Assembly (NCBI RefSeq): GCF_009793335.1
Contig: NZ_WING01000001.1
Span: 4,836,001-4,900,000 of the forward strand
DNA length: 64,000 bases
Source of the DNA: Actinomadura sp. J1-007
Lineage (GTDB): Bacteria > Actinomycetota > Actinomycetes > Streptosporangiales > Streptosporangiaceae
Direction: 5' to 3'
The position numbers and the translations under genes are program-made. Below the pieces are notes generated by a model that ran no database searches, was not told the origin of the DNA, and saw nothing but the letters and a program-made list of their open reading frames with translations. How positions within the stretch are numbered: position 1 is the first letter of the stretch; each line of letters begins with the position of its first letter. Positions 17,367 to 26,423 of this stretch are shown here, one piece after another.

Positions 17367-17451
17367 GGACACCTCCGGGGCGTGGGGGAGATCCAACCGT
17401 ACTCAGGAAGGGGCCGCGACGCCGTTCACGGCGCGGCCTCCGCCGCGGGGC

Positions 17452-18564
17452 TCATGATGCGGCCTCCGCCGCGATGACGGCGTCCACCTCCGCCTTGCGG
17501 TCCGCCTCCTCGGCGGCGAACCGCTCGGAGTCGAGCCTCTCGGCGATCTGCTCGTCCTGGCTCATCAGCGCGTCGAGGTCGCCCTTGGACGCGTCGAGCA
17601 CCCCCATCTCGTCGAACGTCTCGCGGATGCGCGGGCTCCACAGCCCGATGTCCTTGACGCACGGCACGATGCGGCTGAACAGCAGGCTCTGGAACATCCG
17701 CATGTACGGGGAGTTCTCCACCATCTCGTCGACCTCGGCGGGGTCGATGCCGAAGTTCGTCCAGATCTCGCGGCCCCGGATGCGGTCCCGCATCAGGTAG
17801 CAGCCCTCGATCACGAACTCCTCGCGCTCCTTCAGCTCGCCCGGCGACAGCTCCTTGTAGTAGTCGCGCAGCGCCATCCGGCCGAACGCGACGTGCCGCG
17901 CCTCGTCCTGCATGACGTAGGCGAGGATCTGCTTCGGCAGCGGCTTGGTCGTGATGTCGCGGATGACGCCGAACGCGGCGAGCGCGAGCCCCTCGATCAG
18001 CACCTGCATCCCGAGGTAGGGCATGTCCCAGCGCGCGTCGGAGAGCGTCTCGTCCAGCAGGTCCTGGAGCTTGGTGTTGATCGGGTAGACCATCCCGACC
18101 TTCTCCTGGAGGAACCGGGTGAAGATCTCGACGTGCCGGGCCTCGTCCATCGTCTGCGTCGCCGAGTAGAACTTGGAGTCCAGGTCGGGCACCGACTCCA
18201 CGATCCGCGCCGCGGTGATCATCGCGCCCTGCTCGCCGTGCATGAACTGGGAGAACTGCCACGACGAGGAGTGCATGCGCAGCTCGCCGCGCTCCCGCTC
18301 GCTCATCCGCTCCCAGTGCCGGGTGCCGTAGATCGCGAGCGACTGGTCCGGCACGCCGAGCACGTCGTGCGGATCGACCTCCAGGTCCCAGTCGATCCGC
18401 TTGACCGAGTCCCACTGCTTGTCCTTGCCCTTCTGGTACAGGGCGAGCAGCCGGTCGCGGCCGTCGTCGTACTCCCATGTGAACCGGGCGTCGCCGGTCA
18501 GCGGTACGTTCCAGGTGGACGGGTCCACCTCGGCGGTGTAGAGGTCATGGGTCGACACGGGCAC
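17452..18564 (-). CDS. Ferritin-like (R2-type) diiron protein
   Basis: 370 residues. Two four-helix-bundle repeats each bring a Glu and an E-A-R-H pair: HGEQGAMI with MDEARHVEIF, and LIEGLALAAF with MQDEARHVAFGR. These are the six expected ligands of a carboxylate-bridged diiron centre. The family includes unexplained oxygenases and desaturase-like proteins of actinobacteria. It is the first gene of a three-gene operon with an SDR and an AurF-like oxygenase, and is divergent from a TetR gene across a shared palindromic operator. Confidence 0.88.
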   Translation of the reverse strand: MPVSTHDLYTAEVDPSTWNVPLTGDARFTWEYDDGRDRLLALYQKGKDKQWDSVKRIDWDLEVDPHDVLGVPDQSLAIYGTRHWERMSERERGELRMHSSSWQFSQFMHGEQGAMITAARIVESVPDLDSKFYSATQTMDEARHVEIFTRFLQEKVGMVYPINTKLQDLLDETLSDARWDMPYLGMQVLIEGLALAAFGVIRDITTKPLPKQILAYVMQDEARHVAFGRMALRDYYKELSPGELKEREEFVIEGCYLMRDRIRGREIWTNFGIDPAEVDEMVENSPYMRMFQSLLFSRIVPCVKDIGLWSPRIRETFDEMGVLDASKGDLDALMSQDEQIAERLDSERFAAEEADRKAEVDAVIAAEAAS

Positions 18565-18583
18565 CCCTCCCCTGGGACGGTCT

Positions 18584-18618
18584 GACGTACGATGTACGCC
18601 TTACGTACGATGTACGTA
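18584..18618. promoter_or_regulatory. Double palindromic TetR operator
   Basis: TACGTACGATGTACGTA at 18602-18618 is a perfect 7-bp inverted repeat around GAT. A second copy at 18584-18600 (GACGTACGATGTACGCC) keeps the inner 5+5 bp. Centres are 18 bp apart. The pair lies between the diiron operon and the divergent TetR gene and is the obvious binding site for that regulator. Confidence 0.8.
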
Positions 18619-18668
18619 CCGTGTCACGCGCCACTTACGGGTGTCAACGGCGGAAAGAGGCGGGATCG

Positions 18669-19361
18669 ATGGCGAAAGATGTGAGCTCGGGCACAGCCGG
18701 CACGGCCGCCCCGGAGGCGGGCGCGCCGCGGCCCGCCCTCACCCGCGCGCGGATCGTCGCCGCCGCGGTCGCCCTGATCGAGCGCGAGGGCGCCGACGCG
18801 CTGTCGATGCGCCGCGTCGCGTCCGAGCTGGGCGTCGCCGTGATGTCGCTCTACAACCACGTGCCCAATAAGAGCGCCCTGCTCGAAGGCGTCGCCGAGC
18901 ACGTCGTCGCCGGGATGGACCTCGGCGGCGACCCCGCCGAGCCCTGGCAGGACCGCGCCCGCGCCCTGCTGCGCGCGTTCCGCAAGGTCGCCCACGACTA
19001 CCCGCGCTGCATGACGGTCGTCCTCACCCACAAGATCGACACCCCGGTCGGCCTGCGGCCCGCCGAGCGCGCCCTCGCGCTCGCCGAGGCCGCCGGGTTC
19101 GACGGCGAGACGTCCGTGCGCATCATGCGGGCCCTGCTCGCGTACGCGCTCGGGGCGCAGCTCCGCGAGATCGGCGTCGTCAAGATGCTCGACCACGTCG
19201 AGCGCGACCCGGCCGAGGCCCTCGCCGACCTCGACCCGGCCGAGTTCCCGCACGTCACCGCCGCCGCGCCGCAGCTCGCCAGCCACGACCCCGAGACCGA
19301 CTTCGAGTTCGGCCTCGACCTGTTCATCAACGCGCTGGAGAGCCTGCTCAGGAGCCGGTGA
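18669..19361 (+). CDS. TetR-family regulator (TetR_C-type ligand domain)
   Basis: 230 residues. The DNA-binding domain (residues ~20-70) has TRARIVAAAVALIEREG and MRRVASELGVAVMSLYNHVPNKSALLEG. The rest is the all-helical ligand domain found in the TetR/TetR_C branch. ATG at 18669 has AAGAGG upstream; an upstream GTG at 18621 would lie in the operator region. It is divergent from the two-diiron operon and probably represses it and itself through the palindromes at 18584-18618. Confidence 0.9.
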   Translation: MAKDVSSGTAGTAAPEAGAPRPALTRARIVAAAVALIEREGADALSMRRVASELGVAVMSLYNHVPNKSALLEGVAEHVVAGMDLGGDPAEPWQDRARALLRAFRKVAHDYPRCMTVVLTHKIDTPVGLRPAERALALAEAAGFDGETSVRIMRALLAYALGAQLREIGVVKMLDHVERDPAEALADLDPAEFPHVTAAAPQLASHDPETDFEFGLDLFINALESLLRSR

Positions 19362-19380
19362 GCCCGGCCGCCCCGGCCGC

Positions 19381-19408
19381 CCGGACGCACGCTGCGAGAT
19401 GCGTCCGG
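19381..19408. terminator. Hairpin between convergent TetR and PhoD genes
   Basis: CCGGACGCA and TGCGTCCGG form a perfect 9-bp stem around a 10-base loop in the 66-base gap between two convergent genes. Probably a bidirectional terminator. Confidence 0.7.
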
Positions 19409-19427
19409 GCGTTCGGGCGGCCGGACG

Positions 19428-21089
19428 CTACGCCAGCGGCTTGTCGTTGTCGGGCGCGGCGGGGACGGGCGCGTGCTTCACCGCCGGCCGCGCCGGGTCC
19501 TGGGAGGCCACCGTCACGCCGGGCCGTCCCGCCTCGACGACGAACTCCGCCGCCGTGCGCGCCGTCGTCCCCTCGGCTCTGCGCACCGTGTCCACGACGC
19601 GCAGGCGGCTGACCATCCGTTCGGACGTGAGGTCGCAGACGAAGTAGCCGCGCCGCCCGTCGAAGTACCGCCAGTGCGGGTTCTCGGCCTGGAGCGGGTC
19701 CCAGCGGCGGTGGAACGCGGCCTGGTCGGAGTCCCCGCCGGACGTGACGGACGTGCCGACGAACTCGGCGCCGACCACGCGCGACGCGGGGTCGTCGAAG
19801 TCGGCCCTGAGCTCGCTCACCCACGTCGCGTGCCGGTCGCCGGTCACCACGACGGGGTTCGCGACGCGCCCGGAGCCGAACAGCTCCATCAGCCTGCGCC
19901 GCTGCGCCCGGTAGCCGTCCCACTGGTCCCAGTCGCCGAACCCGCGCTCGGGCCCCGGCTTCTCGTCGCTCTGCGCGACCATCACCTGGTTCGCCAGCAC
20001 GTTCCACCGCGCGCCCGACCCGGTGAGCCCGCGCGCCAGCCAGCGCTCCTGCGCGGCGCCGGTGATGGTGCGCTTCGGGTCGTTCGCCTCCTCCTCGCTG
20101 AACGGCTGGTCGCCGCGGTACTGGCGGGTGTCCAGCACGTGCAGCGCGGCGAGGCCCCCGAACCGCAGCCGCCGGTAGAGCCGCATGTCCAGCCCGCGCG
20201 GCAGCGACGACCGGCGCAGCGGCATGTGCTCGTAGTACGCCTGGAACGCCGCCTTGCGCCGCGCCCGGAACGCCTTCGCCGACTGGTCGGCCGGGTCCTG
20301 CGGGATCAGGCCCGCCCAGTTGTTGTCCACCTCGTGGTCGTCCAGCGTGACGATCCAGGGGAACGCGGCGTGCGCGGCCTGGAGCTGCGCGTCGCCCCGG
20401 TACTGCCCGTACCGGTTGCGGTACTGCTCCAGCGTGTACGGCTCGCCGGTCCCCTCGTGCCGCCGGACGCCCGCGCTCGACGGCCTCGACTCGTAGATGT
20501 AGTCGCCGAGGAACGCCACGAACGCGACGTCCTCGTCGGCCAGGTGGTCGTACACCGAGTAGTAGCCGTCCTGCCAGCTCTGGCAGGACGCGAACGCGAA
20601 CCGCAGCCCGTCCACGCGCGCCCCGGCGGCGGGCGCCGTGCGGGCGCGTCCGGCGGGCGAGACCTGGCGTCCGGCCCGGAACCTGTAGAAGTACTCGCGG
20701 TCGGGCGCGAGCCCGCGCACCTCGACGTGCACGGAGTGGCCGAGCCCGGGCCGCGCCGTCGCGACGCCGCGCGCACGCCGCCGCCGGAACCGCGCGTCGT
20801 CGGCGACCTCCCACGCGACCTGGACGTCGCGCTTCGGCATCCCGCCGCCCGCGACGGGACGGGGCGCGAGCCGCGTCCACAGCACGAACCCGTCAGGTGC
20901 GGGCTCGCCGGACGCGACGCCGAGCGTGAACACGCCGGGCGGCGGCGCGCCGCCCGCGGTCGTCCGTACGCCCGCGCGGGCGCCGGTGGCCGGGTCGAGC
21001 AGGACGGGGCCGGCGAGCCCGCCGGCCGTGACCGCTCCCGCACCGGCCAGAAAACGTCGCCGGGCCACCGGGGAATGCTTGCCTGACAT
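19428..21089 (-). CDS. phoD: PhoD-family alkaline phosphatase/phosphodiesterase, Tat-exported
   Basis: 553 residues. The N-terminus carries a twin-arginine signal (ARRRFLAGAGAVTAGG), so the folded metalloenzyme is exported by Tat. The N-terminal domain with FTLGVASGEP is followed by the phosphatase core with the metal-binding motifs GDYIYES, TLDDHEVDNNW and VTGDRHATWVSEL. PhoD enzymes release phosphate from teichoic acids and phosphate diesters, usually under phosphate limitation. I see no clear PHO box. ATG at 21089 is chosen for GGAGG six bases upstream. Confidence 0.93.
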   Translation of the reverse strand: MSGKHSPVARRRFLAGAGAVTAGGLAGPVLLDPATGARAGVRTTAGGAPPPGVFTLGVASGEPAPDGFVLWTRLAPRPVAGGGMPKRDVQVAWEVADDARFRRRRARGVATARPGLGHSVHVEVRGLAPDREYFYRFRAGRQVSPAGRARTAPAAGARVDGLRFAFASCQSWQDGYYSVYDHLADEDVAFVAFLGDYIYESRPSSAGVRRHEGTGEPYTLEQYRNRYGQYRGDAQLQAAHAAFPWIVTLDDHEVDNNWAGLIPQDPADQSAKAFRARRKAAFQAYYEHMPLRRSSLPRGLDMRLYRRLRFGGLAALHVLDTRQYRGDQPFSEEEANDPKRTITGAAQERWLARGLTGSGARWNVLANQVMVAQSDEKPGPERGFGDWDQWDGYRAQRRRLMELFGSGRVANPVVVTGDRHATWVSELRADFDDPASRVVGAEFVGTSVTSGGDSDQAAFHRRWDPLQAENPHWRYFDGRRGYFVCDLTSERMVSRLRVVDTVRRAEGTTARTAAEFVVEAGRPGVTVASQDPARPAVKHAPVPAAPDNDKPLA

Positions 21090-21175
21090 GCGGCGCCTCC
21101 AAGATCGGATGGCGCCGATGATCATTCATCGACCGGGCCGCGGGGTAGCACCGACATGAACGGCCGAGGTCAAGA

Positions 21176-21799
21176 TCATCCATTTTCCGGGGCGAGGTAC
21201 GGGCCGAGCCCCGACCAGCAGAAGTCGGTCATGTAGCGCGCGGTGTCCTCGACGCTCGTGCCGGGCCGCCGCGTCCGCCACAGCGCCAGCCGCTCGCTCG
21301 CGCCCATGATGATCTCGGTGAACGCCTCCAGCGCGTCCTGCGGGGCGGCGGGCGCGAACGTGGCGAGCACGCCGGAGATGAGCGCGCTCTGCTGCCGCCG
21401 CGTCGCCTCGATCGCCTCGGCGGTCTCGGGCGGCCCCGCGAGCGGCTCGGTCAGCAGCATCGCGAACGAGCGGCTGTGCGAGTCGACGAACCCGAAGTAG
21501 GCGACCATGCCGCGCCACAGGATGTCCTTCGGGTCGGTCGCGCCCGCCATGGCCTTCTGGGTGACGTCGAGCAGCTCGGCCTTCGAGCGCGCCATGCAGG
21601 CCAGCAGCAGCCCGTCCTTGGAGCCGAAGTACTCGTACAGCATCGGCTTGGAGACGCCGCACCGCTCGGCGATCTCGTCCATCGAGGTGTTGCGGTAGCC
21701 GTTGTCGCCGAAGACGCGCTCGGCCGTGTCGAGCATCTGCCGTTCCCGCTCTGCGCGCGACATCCGCCGCCGCCCGGTCCCCCCTGTGGCGCTACTCAC
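21176..21799 (-). CDS. TetR-family regulator
   Basis: 207 residues with a standard N-terminal helix-turn-helix: AERVFGDNGYRNTSMDEIAERCGVSKPMLYEYFGSKDGLL. The ligand domain ends in LYxCWS-like helices typical of the AcrR branch. The GTG start at 21799 may be replaced by the Met at residue 13 (MSRAERER). It is divergent from a flavin monooxygenase, with repeated GTAACYTACTC sites between them, so it probably represses that gene. Confidence 0.9.
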   Translation of the reverse strand: MSSATGGTGRRRMSRAERERQMLDTAERVFGDNGYRNTSMDEIAERCGVSKPMLYEYFGSKDGLLLACMARSKAELLDVTQKAMAGATDPKDILWRGMVAYFGFVDSHSRSFAMLLTEPLAGPPETAEAIEATRRQQSALISGVLATFAPAAPQDALEAFTEIIMGASERLALWRTRRPGTSVEDTARYMTDFCWSGLGPYLAPENG

Positions 21800-21830
21800 A
21801 GGCCAAGCCTAACCGCTGGACCTACCGCCA

Positions 21831-21862
21831 GTAACCTACTCCCGGTAACTTACTCGGAGTAG
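21831..21862. promoter_or_regulatory. Repeated TetR operator between regulator and monooxygenase
   Basis: GTAACCTACTC (21831-21841) and GTAACTTACTC (21845-21855) are direct repeats 14 bp apart. The second merges into the dyad TACTCGGAGTA. The pair lies just upstream of the monooxygenase start and the divergent TetR start, so both are likely controlled here. Confidence 0.65.
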
Positions 21863-21882
21863 GTCACCTGAGAGGACAGGTC

Positions 21883-23361
21883 ATGAGCCAGCGCGGCACC
21901 GGCGGCACCGCCCCCGCCATCGTCATCATCGGCTCCGGCTTCGCCGGTCTCGGGATGGGGATCCAGCTCCTCAAGAACGGCTTTCGCGACTTCCTGATCG
22001 TGGAGAAGAGCGAGGCCCTCGGCGGGACGTGGCACGACAACACCTATCCCGGGTGCGCCTGCGACGTGCCCTCGCACATGTACTCGTTCTCGTTCGAGCT
22101 GAACCCCGGCTGGTCGCGCATGTTCGCGCCCCAGCCCGAGATCCGCTCCTACCTCGAACGCGTCGCCGACAAGTACCGCGTCCGCGACCACATCCGCTTC
22201 GGCGCGGCCGTGGACGCCGTCGAGTACGACGACGACGCGCTGCGCTGGACGGTCACCCTCGCGGACGGAACGGTCTACACGCCGAGGGCCGTCGTGTCCG
22301 CCGTCGGCGCCCTGCACATCCCCTCGTACCCGGACCTGCCCGGCATCGAGAACTTCCAGGGCACCGCGTTCCACTCCGCCGAGTGGGACCACTCGTACGA
22401 CCTGGCCGGCAAGCGCGTCGCCGTCATCGGGACGGGTGCGTCCGCGATCCAGTTCGTCCCGCAGATCGCGAAGAAGACCGCCCACCTGACGCTGTTCCAG
22501 CGGACGCCGCCGTGGATCCAGCCGAAGCCCGACCGGCGCTTCCCCGCGCCCGTCCGCAAGGCGTTCGAGAAGGTGCCGGGCGCGGCCCGCGCGTTCCGCG
22601 CCGGGATCTACTGGACGCTGGAGGCGCGCGCGGTCGGCTTCACCATCGACCCGCGCCTGTCGGTGCCCATGGAACGGCTCGCCCGCTGGCACATCAAGCG
22701 GCAGATCCCCGACCCGGAGCTGCGCGCCAAGGTGACGCCCGACTACACGATCGGCTGCAAGCGCGTCCTACTGTCCAACGACTACTACCCGGCGCTCACC
22801 CGGCCCGACGTGGACGTCGAGACGTCCGGCGTGGCCGAGGTCCGCGAGCGGTCCATCGTCACCGCCGACGGCCGCGAGATCGAGGTCGACTGCATCATCT
22901 ACGGCACCGGCTTCAAGGTCACCGACGCGATGAACGAGCAGCACATCACCGGCCGCGGCGGCGTCAAGCTCCAGGACGCCTGGGCGGACGGCATCGAGGC
23001 GCACCGCGGCACGACCATCCCGGGCTTCCCCAACTACTTCATGCTGCTCGGCCCGAACACCGGCCTCGGCCACAACTCCGTCGTGTTCATGGTCGAGACG
23101 CAGATCCAGCACGTGCTGAGCTGCCTGCGGCTCGTCCAGGACGGCGGCGCGGAAGCGATCGAGCCGAAGCCCGAGGCGTCCCGCCGGTTCAACGACCGGA
23201 TGCAGCGGCGGCTGCGCCGGGCCGTCTGGAACGAGGGCGGCTGCCAGAGCTGGTACCTCGACGACAAGGGCGTCAACCGCACGCTCTGGCCCGGCCACAC
23301 CTTCGAGTTCTGGGCCGGTTCCCGCAAGGCGCGCCCCGAGGAGTACCGCCTCACGCGGTGA
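21883..23361 (+). CDS. Flavin-containing monooxygenase (Baeyer-Villiger/FMO type)
   Basis: 492 residues. The FAD-binding loop GSGFAG is at 17-22, followed by VEKSEALGGTWHDNTYPGCACDVPSHMYSFSF in pieces typical of class-B monooxygenases. The fingerprint FQGTAFHSAEWDH and a second NADPH-binding loop VIGTGASA follow near residue 185. Such enzymes oxidise ketones, aldehydes or heteroatoms. ATG at 21883 has GAGAGGACAGG upstream. It is probably regulated by the divergent TetR. The 3' end overlaps the convergent transporter gene by about 11 bases. Confidence 0.92.
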   Translation: MSQRGTGGTAPAIVIIGSGFAGLGMGIQLLKNGFRDFLIVEKSEALGGTWHDNTYPGCACDVPSHMYSFSFELNPGWSRMFAPQPEIRSYLERVADKYRVRDHIRFGAAVDAVEYDDDALRWTVTLADGTVYTPRAVVSAVGALHIPSYPDLPGIENFQGTAFHSAEWDHSYDLAGKRVAVIGTGASAIQFVPQIAKKTAHLTLFQRTPPWIQPKPDRRFPAPVRKAFEKVPGAARAFRAGIYWTLEARAVGFTIDPRLSVPMERLARWHIKRQIPDPELRAKVTPDYTIGCKRVLLSNDYYPALTRPDVDVETSGVAEVRERSIVTADGREIEVDCIIYGTGFKVTDAMNEQHITGRGGVKLQDAWADGIEAHRGTTIPGFPNYFMLLGPNTGLGHNSVVFMVETQIQHVLSCLRLVQDGGAEAIEPKPEASRRFNDRMQRRLRRAVWNEGGCQSWYLDDKGVNRTLWPGHTFEFWAGSRKARPEEYRLTR

Positions 23362-24540
23362 GCGCCGCCCGCCCGGACTCGGGCTCGGGGACGGGCGCGG
23401 CCCGCCGCCGGGCCCGTTCGGGCGCGAGCGTGGCGAGCCCGAGCACGGCGAGCCCGGCCCGAGCCAGAGCGGCGCCCGCAGCCCGAACGCGTCGATCGCG
23501 ACGCCCCCCACCAGCGACCCGATGATCACGCCGAGCGTGATGAACGACGTGTGCACCGTGTTGACCAGCGGGCCCGTGCCGCCCGCCCGCTGCACGCGCA
23601 CGCCCATCGCCGGGTTCATCGTCACCCCGACGAACCCGATCCCCAGCATGAACAGCACCGCCGGGACCCGTTCGCCCGCGGACAGCGCGAACCCGGCGAG
23701 GAAGACCGCGTTCAGCGCGAGCCCGGCCACCTGGACGCCCACCGTGCGCCGGTCGGCGAGCCGCCCGACCACGGTGTTGCCGGCGACGGTGGCCGCGCCG
23801 TAGGCGACCAGCAGCAGCGGCACGACGGCCGCCCCGAACCCGGTCACCCGCGTCAGGATCGGGTTGAGGTAGCTGAACGCGGAGAACGTCGCCCCGATGA
23901 TGAGCGTGCTCGTGGACAGCACCAGCCACATCCGGGGCCGCGCCAACACCCGCAGCTCCTCCCTGACCGACGTCCCGCCGCCCTCGCCGGCGGGCCCCGC
24001 CCCCGGCACGCCGGCCAGCGTGGCGGCCGCCGCGAGCAGGGCCAGGCCGCCGACGGCCCAGAACGCCGCGCGCCACCCGAGGCGCTCGCCGATGAGCGTC
24101 GCCAGCGGCAGGCCGAGCAGCGTGCCGACCATCAGCCCGTTCATCACCACGGCGAGGGCCCGCCCGCGCGCCTCCGGCCGCGCGAGCCGTACCGTCAGCG
24201 ACACCGCGACGCCGAAGAACGCCTGCGAGGCGATCCCGGTGATCACTCGCGCGACCACCATCACGGGGTACGAGGGCGCGGAGGCGGCCAGCACGTTCCC
24301 CGCCAGGAAGACCGCGAACAGGACCATCAGCGCCCGTTTCGGGCCCGCTCTCCGCACCGCGGCGGCCATGAAGGGCCCACCGGCCGACATCGCTACCGCG
24401 AACGCGGTGATGAGGTAGCCGATCTGCGGGACGGTCGCGTCCAGGCCCTCCGCCATCTCGGGCATCAGCCCGGCGACGGCGAACTCGCTGGTGACCATCG
24501 CGAAGATGCCGAGGGCCAGGACGTACACGGCGCGGGGCAT
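23351..24540 (-). CDS. MFS drug/sugar efflux transporter (frameshifted near the C-terminus)
   Basis: About 396 residues when repaired, with twelve membrane segments. The pattern LGIFAMVTSEFAVAGLMPEM at the start and RxxGRALAVVMNG in the middle fits the AraJ/Bcr-type drug:H+ antiporters. Near 23452-23461 the frame breaks after RAPLWLG; restoring one base continues as LAVLGLATLAPERARRR and ends at 23351. ATG at 24540 has AAGGAG six bases upstream. A TetR gene lies just upstream on the same strand, and both carry the same operator. Confidence 0.87.
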
Positions 24541-24553
24541 GCGGCGCTCCTTT

Positions 24554-24569
24554 TGCATCGTTCGGTGTA
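24554..24569. promoter_or_regulatory. TetR operator copy in front of the MFS gene
   Basis: TGCATCGTTCGGTGTA matches the site at 25273-25288 (TGCACCGTTCGATGCA) read on either strand and has the dyad TGCAYCG-NN-CGRTGYA. It lies immediately upstream of the transporter start and overlaps its ribosome site region. Confidence 0.7.
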
Positions 24570-24661
24570 AAATTGGGGCGGAAAGAAGGCCCGCGGATGC
24601 GGGCCCGGTTCGGATCGGGCGGCTCCCGGCCGCCTTCGGGGCGGTTACCGCACGGCGGCGC

Positions 24662-25252
24662 TCACAGCGCGTCCAGGGCGCAGTCGGCGATGGCCCGCAG
24701 CGAGGCCGGGCCGGCGCCGCCCTGGGACGCCACCCGGATTCCGGCGATCACCGCGTTGACGAACCGGGCCAGCCCGTCGTCGTCCCGCGGCGAGGTGATC
24801 TCGCCCGCGGCCCGGCCCGCCCGGATGACGGCGCGCAGCGCCTCCAGCCGCCGTTCGAGGTCGCGTTCGAGGATGCGGGCGGCCTCGGGGTCGCGCCCCG
24901 ACAGCTCCACGGTCGTGTTGACCGTCAGGCAGCCGGGCCCGTACCCCTCCCGCCGGTTCGCGGCCTCGCCCTCCACGACCACGTCGAACAGCGCGCTGAT
25001 CCGCTCGATCGGGGACCGCTCCGGGTCGTCCAGGACGCGCGTCAGGTCGGCGGACGTGAGATCGACATAACGGGCCAGCGCGCGCAGGAACAGCTCCCGC
25101 TTGCTGGTGAACGCGTTGTAGACGCTGCTGCGGTCGAGCCCGACGGCCTCGCACAGGTCCCGGGTGGACGTGGCCTCGTAGCCGTTCGCCCAGAACGCGC
25201 GCATGGCGGTGTCGAGCACCCGGTCTTCGTCGAACGTCCGAGGTCGGGCCAT
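24662..25252 (-). CDS. TetR-family regulator of the MFS pump
   Basis: 196 residues. The opening MARPRTFDEDRVLDTAMRAF and TRDLCEAVGLDRSSVYNAFTSKREL is the TetR helix-turn-helix of the AcrR/NemR-like branch. The ligand domain has a conserved CLTVNTTVE stretch with one Cys that could sense electrophiles, as in NemR relatives (inference). ATG at 25252. It is upstream of the MFS gene on the same strand, and both promoters carry the same 16-bp dyad, so it probably represses itself and the pump. Confidence 0.9.
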   Translation of the reverse strand: MARPRTFDEDRVLDTAMRAFWANGYEATSTRDLCEAVGLDRSSVYNAFTSKRELFLRALARYVDLTSADLTRVLDDPERSPIERISALFDVVVEGEAANRREGYGPGCLTVNTTVELSGRDPEAARILERDLERRLEALRAVIRAGRAAGEITSPRDDDGLARFVNAVIAGIRVASQGGAGPASLRAIADCALDAL

Positions 25253-25272
25253 GACCGGGACCGTACCGGTTC

Positions 25273-25288
25273 TGCACCGTTCGATGCA
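25273..25288. promoter_or_regulatory. TetR operator copy in front of the TetR gene
   Basis: TGCACCGTTCGATGCA is a near-perfect dyad and is shared with the transporter upstream region at 24554-24569. It lies 21 bases upstream of the TetR start and may also affect the divergent deazaflavin-type gene. Confidence 0.75.
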
Positions 25289-25363
25289 ATACGGTGGCGA
25301 TCGGCGCCGGCCGCCCGGCGCGCCTGGACGCCGCCGCCGTGCCCGGTCTGTTAGGGAGGAGGC

Positions 25364-25747
25364 ATGAGGGAAGTGCTGCTGCCGAGATCGGTCGCCAATG
25401 CCAACAAGGTCGTCAACCGCGTGCAGCGGATCTACGCGCCGTTCGTCCCGCCGTTCGCGGTGGTCGTCCACAAGGGGCGCAGATCCGGCCGCGAGTACCG
25501 GACGCCCGTGGCCGCGTACCGCTTCGGCGACCGGATCTACATCGGCCTGCCGTACGGGCGGGACTCCGACTGGGTGCGCAACCTGACGGCGGCCGGGCGC
25601 GGCGGCGTCGAACGGCTCGGCCGCGCGCACCGCATCACCGCCCCGCGCGTCCTCACGGCGGACGACGCCGCGAGCGCCGAGGACCTGCCGGCCCCCGTCC
25701 GCTACATGGCCCGCTATGTGAACGTCCTGGCGGCCGACATCGACTGA
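25364..25747 (+). CDS. Deazaflavin (F420)-dependent nitroreductase-family protein
   Basis: 127 residues of the Ddn/PNPOx-like split-barrel family. AVVVHKGRRSGREYRTPV carries the motif that binds the F420 or phosphate end, and IYIGLPYGRDSDWVRNL matches the conserved core of this group. Members reduce quinones and nitro compounds with F420H2 in actinobacteria. ATG at 25364 has GGAGG upstream. It is divergent from the TetR gene and convergent with the next one. No partner enzyme is visible. Confidence 0.85.
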   Translation: MREVLLPRSVANANKVVNRVQRIYAPFVPPFAVVVHKGRRSGREYRTPVAAYRFGDRIYIGLPYGRDSDWVRNLTAAGRGGVERLGRAHRITAPRVLTADDAASAEDLPAPVRYMARYVNVLAADID

Positions 25748-25775
25748 CCGGCCCGGCCCCGGGCGGCGTACCGGG

Positions 25776-26423
25776 CTACTTGTGCGGGGCGAACATCGGC
25801 CGGAAGCCGGCGATGAGCTTGCGGATGACCGGCCGCTGCTCGGCGGGGGTGCGGCCGCGCAGGTCGAGGATCGGGTCGAGGCCGTCGTAGTACGGGGAGA
25901 GCGCGAGGAACGGGAGCGTCTGGAGCATGAGCGTGGCGAGGACGTCGAGGTCGGCGTCCTCGCGGATGTCGCCGCGCTCCCGCCACAGCTTCAGCGTCGG
26001 GTGGATGACCTGGAGGTAGTGCTGATTGGCGGTGTCGCGCACGACCGACCGCACGGCGTTGTCGAGCTCGAAGTTGGTGGCGGCGGTGACGGAGCGTTCG
26101 AGCGGGTGGTCGGTCATGTACTCGGTCCACTCGCAGAACACGTCGAACAGCCAGTCGTCGAAGGGCTGGTCGAAGTCCAGGACCGCGATGCGCCGTTCCA
26201 TCTCCTCGCGGATGCGGCGCGACGCCTCGTCGCAGACGAACGCGAAGAACTCCAGCTTGTCGCTGAAGTACTGGAACAGCGAGCCCTTGGCGATGCCCGC
26301 CTCGCGGGCGATGGTGTTGAGGCTGCCCGTCGAATACCCGTGCTCCCCGAACTCGCGCATCGCCACCTGGAGGACACGCTCGCGCTTGGCGACGTTGAGC
26401 CGGAACCACGTTGAGGTTGGCAT
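25776..26423 (-). CDS. TetR-family regulator
   Basis: 215 residues. The helix-turn-helix region reads KRERVLQVAMREFGEHGY and LNTIAREAGIAKGSLFQYFSDKLEFF. The C-terminal ligand domain resembles TetR regulators of fatty-acid and lipid genes. ATG at 26423 has AAGGGG close upstream. It lies between the deazaflavin gene and the PucR-type regulator and has no divergent partner, so its target is not obvious. Confidence 0.88.
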   Translation of the reverse strand: MPTSTWFRLNVAKRERVLQVAMREFGEHGYSTGSLNTIAREAGIAKGSLFQYFSDKLEFFAFVCDEASRRIREEMERRIAVLDFDQPFDDWLFDVFCEWTEYMTDHPLERSVTAATNFELDNAVRSVVRDTANQHYLQVIHPTLKLWRERGDIREDADLDVLATLMLQTLPFLALSPYYDGLDPILDLRGRTPAEQRPVIRKLIAGFRPMFAPHK

